The notes beneath the pieces are model-generated. The model had not been told where the DNA came from, did not search any database, and worked only from the letters and a program-made list of their open reading frames with translations. The translations under genes were made by a program, and so were the position numbers. Below, one piece after another: positions 13,040-23,027 of a DNA stretch of 64,000 nucleotides (position 1 is its first letter; each line of letters opens with the position of its first letter). Source of the DNA: Odontocerum albicorne (Eukaryota > Arthropoda > Insecta > Trichoptera > Odontoceridae); assembly GCA_949825065.1 (NCBI GenBank), contig OX463848.1, positions 27,800,699-27,864,698 on the forward strand, given 5' to 3'.

Positions 13040-13340
13040 TTCTCTTAGTTTCATCGCATTAAGAGGAGTTGGTGTTTAGGTCTTCTCTCTCCAGAGTTCC
13101 CTGAACTGGATACACTTTCTCGCTACTCCCTGCACTCGAATAGCCTCATCCACAGCATCCATCCTTTTATATTTAGACAACCTCTACGTCTTCTCCCATC
13201 AACCTCCAGCTTAATCAACGATTGGACAACATACTCTTCAGTCTTCTAACGATGAATGCATACCACCGCAATCTGGTCTCCCTCAGTTTGTCACTTATGG
13301 CTACCACTTGAAGACTACCTTTGGTATATTTGTTTCCACT
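13040..13340 (-). mobile_element. LINE C-terminal fragment (family L6)
   Basis: The minus strand reads SDKLRETRLRWYAFIVRR, the LRWYGHxxRR block of LINE C-termini, and farther on MDAVDEAIRVQGVARK, the usual downstream block. Stops and at least one frameshift intervene. It is unlike L3 in detail and may be a separate family. Confidence 0.7.
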
Positions 13341-13344
13341 AAAC

Positions 13345-14860
13345 ATCTGCTCCTTTGGTCTGGTGCGCACTGAGAAAATCGCACTGTTGATAGTTTTTAC
13401 TTGGAGTATCGGTCCGATTTAACGGCACCTTACTCCTTCATCGAATGTTGTAAACGGACTTGGGATATTTTATTTGGTTATTTTGGGTGGTGGAAACAAC
13501 AACAGTATTGGAAAGGAAAGGATAGAATTGTGTACATATATTAATGTTATAAATACATATGTGTTACATATTAATATACTTATGTTTGTATGTTTGTCAC
13601 GAGCGTTAATATATATGTATATAGAGAGAAAGGATAGAGTTATATAAATAAATATAAATATTTTAAATTGTAATATACTACGAAGATGGGGGCAGGGAAA
13701 TAAAGATGTGACTTATAAGATAAATAATTTTAAATAGATAAATATGGGGGTAAATAACTATATATGACGAGAGAATATCGCACCATACAGCATCGTTTAT
13801 ATAATCGGCCCTTTATTTGTATTGAAGTTGAAACGTTGTGTATATAATTTTGAAATTCAAATACGAGCATATGATATACACACTTTATTGTTAATACTGT
13901 GGGTGAAGAAAAGTTAGTTTTGCTCCTGCTCAACGGTTTAAAAATTATTAAGATACATTATTAAAAAACTAAAATATGAAGACGTATTTATTCTCAGTAA
14001 TATACAAACCATCAGTTTTTTTATCATTGTTTGTACATAAGCGTCACCTTTTATAAATGTTATTATGAGAGCAATATAATTAGTAAATTTTATTTTTGAT
14101 TAAATTTATGAAACCTAAATTTTACTAATATTTCGAAGCATATTGTGATTAGAATTTGAGCATAGAAATTCTTCCAGCATTTCTATGCTCCCTTGCATTA
14201 CAGTTAATTACGCCTAAATTACTCAAATCTCTTTGTAATCCTCATATCTGAAAGGCATCAAATGCTGAAAAGTTCTCGAGCCAGTTTCAACAAAAAGTTG
14301 GTAAGCTTGTGGAAAAGACGTAAAAAGGAATTCTGTTATATATTTGATATTTTGCTCGGTATAGCCACTGAATAAATCTTATACATTTTTTAATGTGTTA
14401 AGACATTCTCCCTTCAAAAAACATCTTTAATACATGATATTTTAATAAAAAACATTTTCAATAATATACTACAAAATTCTCTAACAACCCAAAAACGTCC
14501 ACAAAACTTGTTTGGCTCATTGACGAAATATCCAATCAAAATGGAAATTATGATTGATCCAATGCGAGTCTCCAATCTCCATGAATTTGCTATAAACAGT
14601 TTAATGTAATATACATTTTACTCTAAATCAATATCGCTCGCAAATACTGGACTGAAATATTTGCAATGGAGAATATCTTTTATTGGCCATATTACCATCC
14701 AAAGTTTGTTGTTGAAAGCCAAACTCTCAATTCCGTTGTGAATGTTTACCTAAAATTTATTGCGTGTTAAATTGAACGCGTTGTTTTTATACTTGGCAGT
14801 GTTTTGTCATGTATAAGAAAAGGTTTTCTATTTATTTTAATGTGTATATTTTTATCAATT
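13345..14860. other. AT-rich DNA without recognised genes
   Basis: No supported feature. The minus-strand 67-aa frame at 13730-13933 looks fortuitous. Confidence 0.45.
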
Positions 14861-14864
14861 TATT

Positions 14865-14970
14865 ATTTATAGTTAAGGCATTAACATTGTGGAAGCTTAA
14901 AGACGTTGTAATTTGTTTTAACAAACACTACACTGCATAAAGTGGAATAAACAGTGTTTGATAAAAAACA
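14865..14970 (-). mobile_element. Penelope-like element 3' tail, inverted copy
   Basis: Reverse complement of the tail seen at 60900-61010 and 61275-61370: on the minus strand it ends in CACAATGTTAATGCCTTAAC, preceded by ACTGTTTATTCCACTTTATG. No coding part is attached. Confidence 0.65.
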
Positions 14971-15074
14971 AAATTGTACAATTTATTATTTGTTGTTAAT
15001 AAAGAAATACCAGAGTCAAATACTCCATATAAATACACAGCAGTATTCAGAGTTCTAGGTAAAAAAAGTCTTCG

Positions 15075-15425
15075 ATATATCGAAGTACATACATACCGTC
15101 CCGGATTTCCATTTGTCGAGATCGGCAGGGAGGAAAGAGGGTCAAACATTTCTGTTACGACATACGTCCTTCGCCTTCTCCACACACACACACATATCTT
15201 CTGATATAGTTGATGTGTGTGTGTGTGTTTCACTTACACTTTACCTTTCTTTTCTTCCAAATTCCATTCACTTCGCCCATCCATACTTTCTCGGTCATCC
15301 CCTGCCACAACTCTCAGTCATGCTTGCATTGTAAAATTGTTTCTTAGTGTCCAAATCAACTCAATGTGCTTTATATATTACATTTCTTATTCTATCATAC
15401 ATCGAAAAGCCACATATTCTTCTCA
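15075..15425 (-). mobile_element. LINE family L3, C-terminal fragment
   Basis: On the minus strand the block resembles a GRGRPRKxW region, then WRRRRTYV/VTEMFDPLSS, corresponding to the RRCMDVxxAxxVCRDRxxW tail of family L3. It has frame changes and a (GT)n/(AC)n stretch at 15180-15230. The plus-strand frames here are shadows. Confidence 0.6.
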
Positions 15426-15743
15426 GTGCACACATTTTCTCTCTTTCTTTGACTCTTTTCATTAATTTTTCACGACTGCGTTATCATTAAGTAACGTTTA
15501 TATGTTTAGTTTGAATCTATTATATTTATCGTACACACTTACTGAATCAATTGTTGAATACAGTTTCGAATTGATTTTCCTATCCAAAACTAATCTGTCT
15601 GTTACTCTATGTTTATCTTATGGATTTTTTAATATTTCTGCGATTAAGTCAATTAGTTCAAAATAAAATTCGGTAATATTGATATCAATTCAATATATAC
15701 AGTTTTTGAGCTCCCATTTTCACCAGATTTCATCGCAAGATTC

Positions 15744-16130
15744 TCAGTACTTGTAGTGTACAAATCAATTATATAATAGTTTTAAAGTATACGCCTGCCA
15801 AGGACTACACACACGAACACACTAACAGCCCCGACCGAACAACAACAAAGCTTCACACAAAGAGCAGCAGAGCAGAGCGGTGCGCGGATACAGCACAGGG
15901 TTTGGAGAACTCCCCGTGTTTCTATTGTGAGTCTGCCAGCACATACCTCGTGCCTCGTAGTTAGGGGTAACCATTCATTTGACGTCATTCATTGTAACTC
16001 TTTGTACGAAACTGGTTGTTTTCATTTATTTTATTGTGACTTCTACACGTTTGTATCGCATTGTTTTCCATTTACACTACTAACTTGTATAGTTTTTGAA
16101 TAGAGAACTTTTACAATGCTGTTTGGTAAG
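15744..16130 (+). promoter_or_regulatory. Possible host-gene promoter and first exon
   Basis: Speculative. A TCAGT initiator-like motif (15743-15750) and a TATATAATAG stretch (15770-15780) precede a block (15790-15965) that is clearly GC-richer than its surroundings. An ACAATG start at 16116 is followed three codons later by G|GTAAGA, a good splice-donor match at 16126. The result would be a leader exon encoding only M-L-F plus a split codon. No downstream exon was recognised. The GC-rich block could equally be an unrecognised repeat. Confidence 0.22.
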
Positions 16131-16224
16131 AATATATCACCTTAAAAACACTGTTTATTAATCGTATTGTATTGTTTGCACATTATAACAATTTCGCTGT
16201 AAACAATACAACTTGGTGGGCTTA

Positions 16225-16395
16225 TTTCTATGTGAAAATTTCTTCCAACCAATCAGATTTTTTTAAGAGGCTTTAAATAAAAAGCAGACTAAAATATTGT
16301 TTAAATATGTCAGGTTTTCTGCGGGGATCGAATCGACAACCCTCGGGATCATGCGTCTTACCAATCAAACCATTGAGGTCGTCAGCCTCATATTT
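16225..16395 (-). mobile_element. tRNA-derived SINE, family A
   Basis: The minus strand reads GACGACCTCAATGGTTTGAT then TGGTAAGACGCATG (A-box region) and a B-box GTCGATTCGATCCC. The body reaches TTGGTTGGAAG at its lower-coordinate end. About 170 bp, fairly well preserved. Confidence 0.8.
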
Positions 16396-16614
16396 AATAT
16401 AAAATCACAACATTTATTATTTCACAATTCTTCACAGTTGTCATTCAATATAAAAATTAAAGCACAATGTTAATTTCCTCACACCATTATGATGATGCTC
16501 ATTGGGTGAAAGAACAAAAATGTGTGGAATAAAATTATTATTTTTTTTTTTTGTGCATACGACTTTACTTAAATTTATTGTTCTAGACTAAAGTCATTCA
16601 CACATTCCAAACGC

Positions 16615-16950
16615 TCGTTATTTATTTATTCATTCATCACATCATTGTATACGAATCTATCGGACTTATTGCCTGTGGTAAAGTAAATATAGTATGTCAC
16701 ATAGTTTCATTAATTAAATTTATATAAATAAGAACAACAAAAGTGGAATTTCATCAATCCAAAGAAAAATGTTGGAGAGGAAATGAAAATCAAGAATGAA
16801 ACATTTGATATTACTGACTTCAAATTAAAAGTGTTTTCAATCGCTTTTTGAAACATACCAGTGACTGGGCAAGTCTTATATTTGTCGGTAACTGGTTCCA
16901 GAGTCTCACTGCGTAGATAGAAAAGGACTCAATATATAAATAAGGGTGGT
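16615..16950 (-). mobile_element. LINE 3' end, family L5
   Basis: The minus strand encodes VRLWNQLPTNIRLAQSLVCF, typical of the last residues of CR1/jockey-like LINE proteins, followed by a 3' UTR that runs to about 16615. It is the uninterrupted equivalent of 6480-7185 and helps define the SINE insertion there. Confidence 0.7.
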
Positions 16951-17164
16951 GAACTGGGAAATCAACATAGTGCACTAAAGGGTGATGTTTATCGTTTCAT
17001 GGATTTTTGTTATGTATCTATTGAATATCAATTTGCTATGGCAAATTTATCTTTTTCGTATTAATTTTTTGCGAAATTCCATTATTTAAAAAAACATTCA
17101 TTAGACTGTTACCATATAAATATCATAACGTGATGCATTCAGCCACATTCTAACAACTTGACAT

Positions 17165-17860
17165 AAAATGTACACAAATTTTCAACAAAAGTAATTCCAA
17201 TTTTTCTCTCCTTTACAATTCGTTTTTAATTGGCGTTTCCTGTCAGTCTGGAGTGGTCAAATGAAACTAATTTAACTCGCAAATTTTCCATAAAGATCAT
17301 CCAACTTTTCTTACATTTTCAAGTAACTTTTAACTGGCGTTTATATATAGGTCAAACTAAACTTATTTTACTTGAAAAATTTTCATAAAAACCATCCCAA
17401 TTTTTCGTACATTTTCAAGGGACTTTTACAGGCGTTTTTCGAGGGTCTGAAAAGGTCAAACTATACTCATGTTACTCGCAAATTTTCCATAAAAACACTT
17501 TTTCTTACATTTTCAAGAAACTTTTAATTGGCGTTTATTGAAAGTCTTAAGAGGGTAAACTAAAATCACTTTATCCGCAAATTTTCAATAAAAATAATTC
17601 CATTTTTTTTACATTTAGGTGGTCTTTACTTTCACTGTGAGTCTAGAGAAGTCAAACAAAAAAAATTACTTTCACAAAGTCCTTTTAACTGGCTTTTATT
17701 ACAAGTCTGGAGAAGTAAAGTCAAAGTTATTTTGCTTATTATTTGTTGACAATAATCATCCCACTTTTTCTTACATTTACGAGGTTCTTTTTATTAACGG
17801 TTACTGGCAATGTAAAGAGGTCAAATTAAACTGATTTTACTCGCAAAAAAACTCCAAAAA
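17165..17860. repeat. Degenerate ~98-bp tandem array
   Basis: About six to seven diverged units. The marker TTACATTTTCAAG (or variant) recurs at about 17214, 17312, 17408, 17506, 17610 and 17772, giving spacings of 96-104 bp except the last. Each unit also carries CTTTTAACTGGCGTTT and AACTCGCAAATTTTCCATAA. The copies differ strongly, so the array is old. The 71-aa frame at 17619-17834 is inside it and not a gene. Confidence 0.88.
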
Positions 17861-17864
17861 TAAT

Positions 17865-18285
17865 TAAGACTGGATACCCTAGACGCATATTGTTTGCAAC
17901 GTTACACAAGCACTCTCGGTAGCCAGTAACCAGTGTTATACTTGCACCGAAAACTTGTAACAAGGTGATTTATGACAGGCATGAGGATTCGAGGTATATT
18001 GGTGGCAAAAAAAAATTCCAATATAGAATAGGAGAGTCAATTTTTGTTTTCTTAATTTCCTAACTAGATTAATATGATCATTAATGACTTTTTTCAGCGT
18101 CATTGGTTTAATTGTAAAGATACTAAAAAACATATCGACCAGTTAACTAATAAAAATATTTAAAATTTAAAGTAACAATTTTTTTATATTATTTCCTTTC
18201 AATTCAAAATATTTCTTTTCCTAAAAAATGCATACTTCCTAATAAAGATACAAATATTTAAAAATATATAAGATGAGTAAATTTA
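17865..18285. other. AT-rich DNA, nothing recognised
   Basis: No supported feature. Confidence 0.45.
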
Positions 18286-18289
18286 TAAA

Positions 18290-18378
18290 AAAAATATGTT
18301 TCAGAGTCGTGCAATTGTGAACATTATTGTGGTAAAAATATGTTTCAGGGTCGTGCAATTGTGAACATTATTGTGGTA
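18290..18378. repeat. 44-bp tandem duplication
   Basis: Two adjacent copies with CGTGCAATTGTGAACATTAT, differing at one base (GAGTCG versus GGGTCG). Confidence 0.93.
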
Positions 18379-18624
18379 AAAAATACTATCCATGTGTTTG
18401 AAGTATTGATTACTGAAGCATTTATGTATTGTATATTTCTACTAAGATTATCATGCTTGTTAAACAAGTTTAAAAATAATTATACACTATTCCTAGGGAA
18501 TAAATATTGAAAGTGAAGTTGCCTTTCCAAATTTTCTAAAATGTATCAACCGGCTCAGCCTAAGGTTGTTTGTTTCAACAACCGGTTCGCCTGAACCAGT
18601 GCGATCCCAAAGGGGAACATCCCT

Positions 18625-18770
18625 GCTTGACGGACTCAGTGGCTTACTTGGAAGAAGTTGGTCTTCCATATGAGGATTTTGGTTTAGACTCCCCAAAACC
18701 CCAAAAAAAATTTAAAACTTCCCAGTCTGATTAAAAATATTTATCTGGTAAAAATATTCGCGTTCGCTAG
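18625..18770 (+). mobile_element. Degenerate SINE, probably family A
   Basis: GACGGACTCAGTGGCTTACT then TGGAAGAAG resembles the family A head, and CCCAGTCTGATT the start of its body. Identity is too low for certainty. Confidence 0.4.
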
Positions 18771-18774
18771 ATGT

Positions 18775-18925
18775 CTGCAAATGTTGTTCCCATACATCTT
18801 CGATAGTGAACTGTGACTTGTTTGCCTAATCCAATGGTTCTGAACCCAAAGGTTCGATTACTAGGACCGAACACAATATTGTGTCCCGGCAATGCTCTTC
18901 TAAATGTCTGCATTATTAATTCGGA
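18775..18925 (+). mobile_element. SINE-like dispersed repeat, family C
   Basis: Pairs with 34200-34320. Shared order: a TGTGA-x-TTGCCTA segment, an ATTCGATTGCT/GGTTCGATTACT B-box-like segment, then CAGTATT/CAATATTGTGTC and TGCTCTTC. The B-box-like motif suggests a tRNA-derived SINE, but only two copies are visible. Confidence 0.5.
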
Positions 18926-18929
18926 TATG

Positions 18930-19685
18930 TCGAGGACTACAACATGAAAAAAAATACCATAAGTTTGATTTTCTGTGTTTTAACAGCTTATCGTTTTATC
19001 TGAATCGATTTTTTAACTTACACTCAATAACTGCTTAACATTATTTTTAAATAACATTTTTAATTCAACATTATTATATCATATTTTATTTTTTAAATAT
19101 TGCTATTCAAATTTGATTGAATACATTTGTATAAAAAGGTTTTGTTATTACCGATAGTTTTCTATCCTAGGCAGAATGTAAACCTGTCACGACATCGCCT
19201 TTTCATTTGTATCATCATTATTTTCCATACACACGCCTACCTACCCATTTTCTCATTGATCTAGCAAGTGCTGGGTTTCTTCTTGGTTTTTTAATGTTAC
19301 AAGATTCAATACAATTTGAAAACCGAAATTTCATATCAATGGTGTTTATCCATCATTACAATATGCCAAGTTCATTTCCAATTACATCCCTTTTTTCATA
19401 ATACAATATATTATGTTGTATTTTATTTTGAAATTAATGCAGTCTTAAAATGAAATTGTTATATTTATTTTTTTTAAATTTCGAAAACTAAATAATGATA
19501 TCTACTCGTATTTTAGCTCTTAAATTGCTTCCAGCATTTTTTCTTCTCATTATTGACATAAAAGATGAATTAATTAAATGAGTGTAATAAAGCAATTCCC
19601 GAACAATTTTTATAATTAAAATGTTCATATATCTTCTATGTACATGTTTTAATATATAATATTACACTTCTGTTCAATCTATACA
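18930..19685. other. AT-rich DNA, nothing recognised
   Basis: No supported feature; the 64-aa frame at 19207-19401 has no recognisable content. Confidence 0.45.
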
Positions 19686-19689
19686 GTAC

Positions 19690-19875
19690 AATCTGGCGAA
19701 CTATTTGCCAAGTATTAATATCTTCCAACTAACCAGAAAGAGGGGTAAGAGGTTTTAATTGAACTAGGAGTAGACTGATATCTTTTTTCAAAAATAATTT
19801 GAGTTCCAACGGGAATCAAACCTGCAACGGTTTTGAAAGCAGGCGTCTTACCAACTATGTAGACCACAGATATTG
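19690..19875 (-). mobile_element. tRNA-derived SINE, family A
   Basis: The minus strand has TTGGTAAGACGCCTGCTTTC (A-box side), a B box GGTTTGATTCCCGTTGGAAC, a body with CTAGTTCAATTAAAACC and TTAGTTGGAAGATATTAATA. About 185 bp with recognisable head and body. Confidence 0.82.
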
Positions 19876-19879
19876 TTTG

Positions 19880-20425
19880 TAAATTTCTCCTCATTAATAA
19901 ATAAATTGCCATGAGTTATCGTGGTTTTTAAAAGAAGTGAACCGATTTTTTTGGAGGGATTTAAATTAAAATTTTATTACATTAATTTGCCTAAAAGATA
20001 ATTAATTTCATTCTCGCATACTTGAAACAATTAAATACAATCCACATCTGACGTTACTCAGAATCCAGAAACCCAGAATTCTAGCTGAGATGGATGAGGG
20101 ATGACAGGCCGACAAACAGACGACAGGTGCCGTTAAACTTTTGTGATGAGCAACATCTGCTCTGAATGTCAACATGGCCTACTGTTGTGGCTATAATGAG
20201 GGATCATCAAAGAAGAAGGGCAACCTCAAACAAATAGTTAAAACTAGAAATGGTCTGCCCTTGTGTGTTGGGAAGCTTTGATGGAAAGTTGATTTCAGTT
20301 AACGCGATGAGTGGAAAGACGAAATATATCCTATCAACTCAGAGAATATTGTGGACCAATTACAATCAAATGTTTTTTAAATTTTTATTTTAAGGTTGAG
20401 AATTTCTTGATTGTGTACATAGTAC
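19880..20425. other. AT-rich DNA with an unassigned GC-richer block
   Basis: 20050-20290 is GC-richer than its surroundings and contains GACAGGTGCCGTTAAACTTT, but I cannot assign it to a family. Confidence 0.4.
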
Positions 20426-20429
20426 AACT

Positions 20430-20600
20430 TGATGGATTTATTGTAATGTGGCAATCTCTTCTTATCTATCAAGAATATGCTAAAGAGGCATTAAGAGAAA
20501 ACCAAAATGGAAACGTTTATAATAAAATTGAATGCCAACGGGAGTTGAACCCGTAATCCCGGGTAGGAAGGAATACAACCTTACCAACTAGGTCACGATC
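20430..20600 (-). mobile_element. tRNA-derived SINE, family A
   Basis: The minus strand has GATCGTGACCTAGTTGGTAA, then the B box GGGTTCAACTCCCGTTGGCA, then a body with TTTTCTCTTAATGCCTCTTT. About 170 bp. Confidence 0.82.
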
Positions 20601-20901
20601 AAATATCCCTATATCTAAAATCTACAATAGTTTGTACTGGTAATTATTCCTAAAAGGGAACTGCAAGCTACTTTTCGGTATCTGACTGGTCGTTAAATGT
20701 AAGCGAGGTTTCCGTAAAGTGAAATGTAAAGGACTTGGGCATAATTCACCCTTCTGGTATCAAAAATGTTGTTGAAATTAATTGTACACGTTTTCTGAAT
20801 ATCACAGGTGAGAAGAAAATTGACATCGAATGCTAGAAGTCAAAATTACTTGAGATAAGCAACACAATAAAGTATTCTTGATAATTCATTTCATTTTAAT
20901 A

Positions 20902-22140
20902 CATCGATCAATAAGTCCCAGAACTAATCAAAAGATGGCACCTCTAATAACAAATTTATACCATTTTCAGTTAGTACCAACCTTTAGAAGCTACGTGTCA
21001 AACTTTCATGACATTCCGACATTGTGTCATTGAGTTACAGTGGTTTTAGTGAAGCTACTTTTGCTATTTTGAAAACAATGGAAAAAAAACGAATTTCGTG
21101 TGTTGATAAAACATTGCTTTTTACTGGGAAAAAATACCGTTCAAACTCAGCGATGGTTTGAAAAGTGTTATCCGGGCGATTTCAAACGCCGTCGTACAGA
21201 CACAAACGATGCTGAACGCACTGGTCGTCCAAATGAGGCTGTTACACCAGAAAACATTAAAAAAAACCTCAAATCGTGATGAAAAATCGCAAAATAAAGT
21301 TGCGTGAGATAGCTGACATCCTGAAGATATTATTTGGTAGTTTTGACACTATTTTGCATGAACATTTGGTCATGAAAAAGCTTTTTTTGAAATGGGTGCC
21401 ACGTTTGCTCACAATGGAACAGAAACAACAACGCATCGATGATTCAGAGCGCTGTTTGGCACTGTTTACGCGAAATAAACAGGAGTTTTTGCATCGGTAT
21501 GGGACAATGAATGAAACTTGGATCCACCACTATACTCCGGAATCAAATCGGCAGTCAGCTGAGTGGAGAGCAGCCGGTGAAAGTCGTCCGAAGCGACCAA
21601 AAACTCAACAGTCGGCCGGGAAGTTATGACCTCCGTATTTTGGGATGCGCGTGGTATAATATTCATCGATCATCTTGAAAAGGGAAAAACCATGAATAGC
21701 GAATATTACATAGCGTTATTGGAGCGTTTGAAGGCAGAAATTGCAAAAAAACGGCCCCATATGAAGAAGAAAAAAGTTCTCTTTCATCAGGACAATGCAC
21801 CGTGTCACAAGTCGATGGTAACGATGACCAAATTGCATGAGTTGAACTTCGAATTGCTTCCGCACCCACCGTATTCTCCAAATTTGCCCCCCAGCGACTA
21901 TTGGCTCTTCGCAGACCTCCAAAAGATGATCCAGGGAAAGAGATTTGGCTCCAATGAAGAAGGGAGTGCCGACACTATATTTTGAAACCAAAGATAAATC
22001 GTTCTACACGGCTGGCATAGAAAAGTTAGGAAAGCGTTGGAATGAATGTATCGCTCTTGTAGGAGACTATGTTGATGAAATAAAGAAGAATTTTGGCAAA
22101 CAAATGTTGTTTTAGTAGTCTCGGACCTTATTTATCGATG
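20902..22140 (+). mobile_element. mariner element, irritans-like, dead
   Basis: About 1.24 kb with terminal inverted repeats: CATCGATCAATAAGTCCCAG on the left and, reversed, CATCGATAAATAAGGTCCGA on the right. The flanking TA target duplication is not intact on both sides. The coding part resembles the irritans (Himar1-type) subfamily. Confidence 0.88.
21078..22115 (+). pseudogene. Irritans-type mariner transposase, multiply broken
   Basis: Starts with MEKK at 21078. A frame change in the A-run directly after it shifts to the family frame EFRVLIKHCFLLGKNTVQTQ; about twenty residues of the second helix-turn-helix region seem deleted near 21170. A good stretch follows from 21276 with KWVPRLLTMEQKQQRIDDSE and HHYTPESNRQSAEW. 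The first catalytic aspartate is changed: MNETW where the family has MDETW. A one-base loss at about 21624 shifts the frame to MTSVFWDARGIIFIDHLEKG. The second aspartate (FHQDNAPCHKS) and third (PPYSPNLPPSDYWLF) are kept, 34 apart. A last frameshift near 21970 precedes the C-terminus. The protein cannot be active. Confidence 0.93.
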
Positions 22141-22144
22141 TGTT

Positions 22145-22580
22145 AGGAATAAAAATGAAATATTATGCTAGATAATTATTATGAAACAACGTAATATAAT
22201 CGATTCATATATTTATTTTTCGGACTTAAGAAAATTATACAACGTAATTAAATCTTAAATTAAAAATACTAATTTGTTAATTAATTTAAAATTCATCACC
22301 ATTACGCGGTAGTTTAGTTCAGTTCAGTTCGACCCCACCTCCACCCGGGCTGTTATGGGGAACAAAATAAGTCCCCATCCAACGTGATCTACACTAGAAG
22401 ATCGAAATCTTATTTTTTTTATGAGCGCATCGACACATAGTGATGAAGAAGGAACTACCCAAAGGGACTCTTTCCCCGGTAGTTCAGTAGAATCTCCGGT
22501 AGTTCAGAAGAATGTTCCCCTGCCCTATTAGGGTAGACAGAGAGACTATCGGCGGCCGTGATCCAACGGTAACCATGGTA
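22145..22580. other. Intergenic, with unassigned GC-richer block
   Basis: 22320-22570 has higher GC, a CCCCACCTCCACCCGGGCTG segment and a repeated CGGTAGTTCAG (three times). It may be a retroelement 5' end or an unknown repeat; no reading frame supports either. Confidence 0.4.
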
Positions 22581-22582
22581 TC

Positions 22583-22719
22583 AGTGGTTTTTAGTTTTTA
22601 GAACTTTTAAAAATGTTATATCTTATACCGATCTTATTTTGGTCAAGATATTGATTATATCTTAACCAAAATAAGATAGACAAAATATTTAAAAACATTT
22701 CAAGTTTTAAAACCACCAT
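22583..22719. mobile_element. Foldback (MITE-like) inverted-repeat element
   Basis: An imperfect palindrome of about 137 bp. The inner arms ATCTTATTTTGGTCAAGAT and ATCTTAACCAAAATAAGAT pair with one mismatch around a 9-base loop. The outer arms (GTGGTTTTTAG... and ...TTTTAAAACCACC) pair less well. No gene. Consistent with a small non-autonomous DNA element; a plain hairpin is the alternative. Confidence 0.6.
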
Positions 22720-23027
22720 GTCATTATTCTAGTGAAAATATAGGTCAAAATGAACCTATTTGGTTTTGAAATCGTGGAATCGGAAAGAGTGGAAATTATT
22801 TAACAGAGATATCTTATTGCGTACTAAGTGTGTACAAACAATGTATAACGGAATAAGGAATGATAATATTAGAAAATAATACGGATTGGAAGAAGATATA
22901 GGGTTTAAGATGAAGAAAGCAGCATAGAGAAAGACGGCTACTTGACTATAGTTTTTTACAACAAATCATTATTTTTATTTCAAAGTGAAGCAAAAGTCGT
23001 TTAACAAAAAAATGTACTAAACAAATA

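Noticed and set aside
14974..15204. 76-codon plus frame and 101-codon minus frame as genes
   Set aside because: Both lie over a Penelope tail and an inverted LINE L3 fragment with an AC/GT run; they are decay products.
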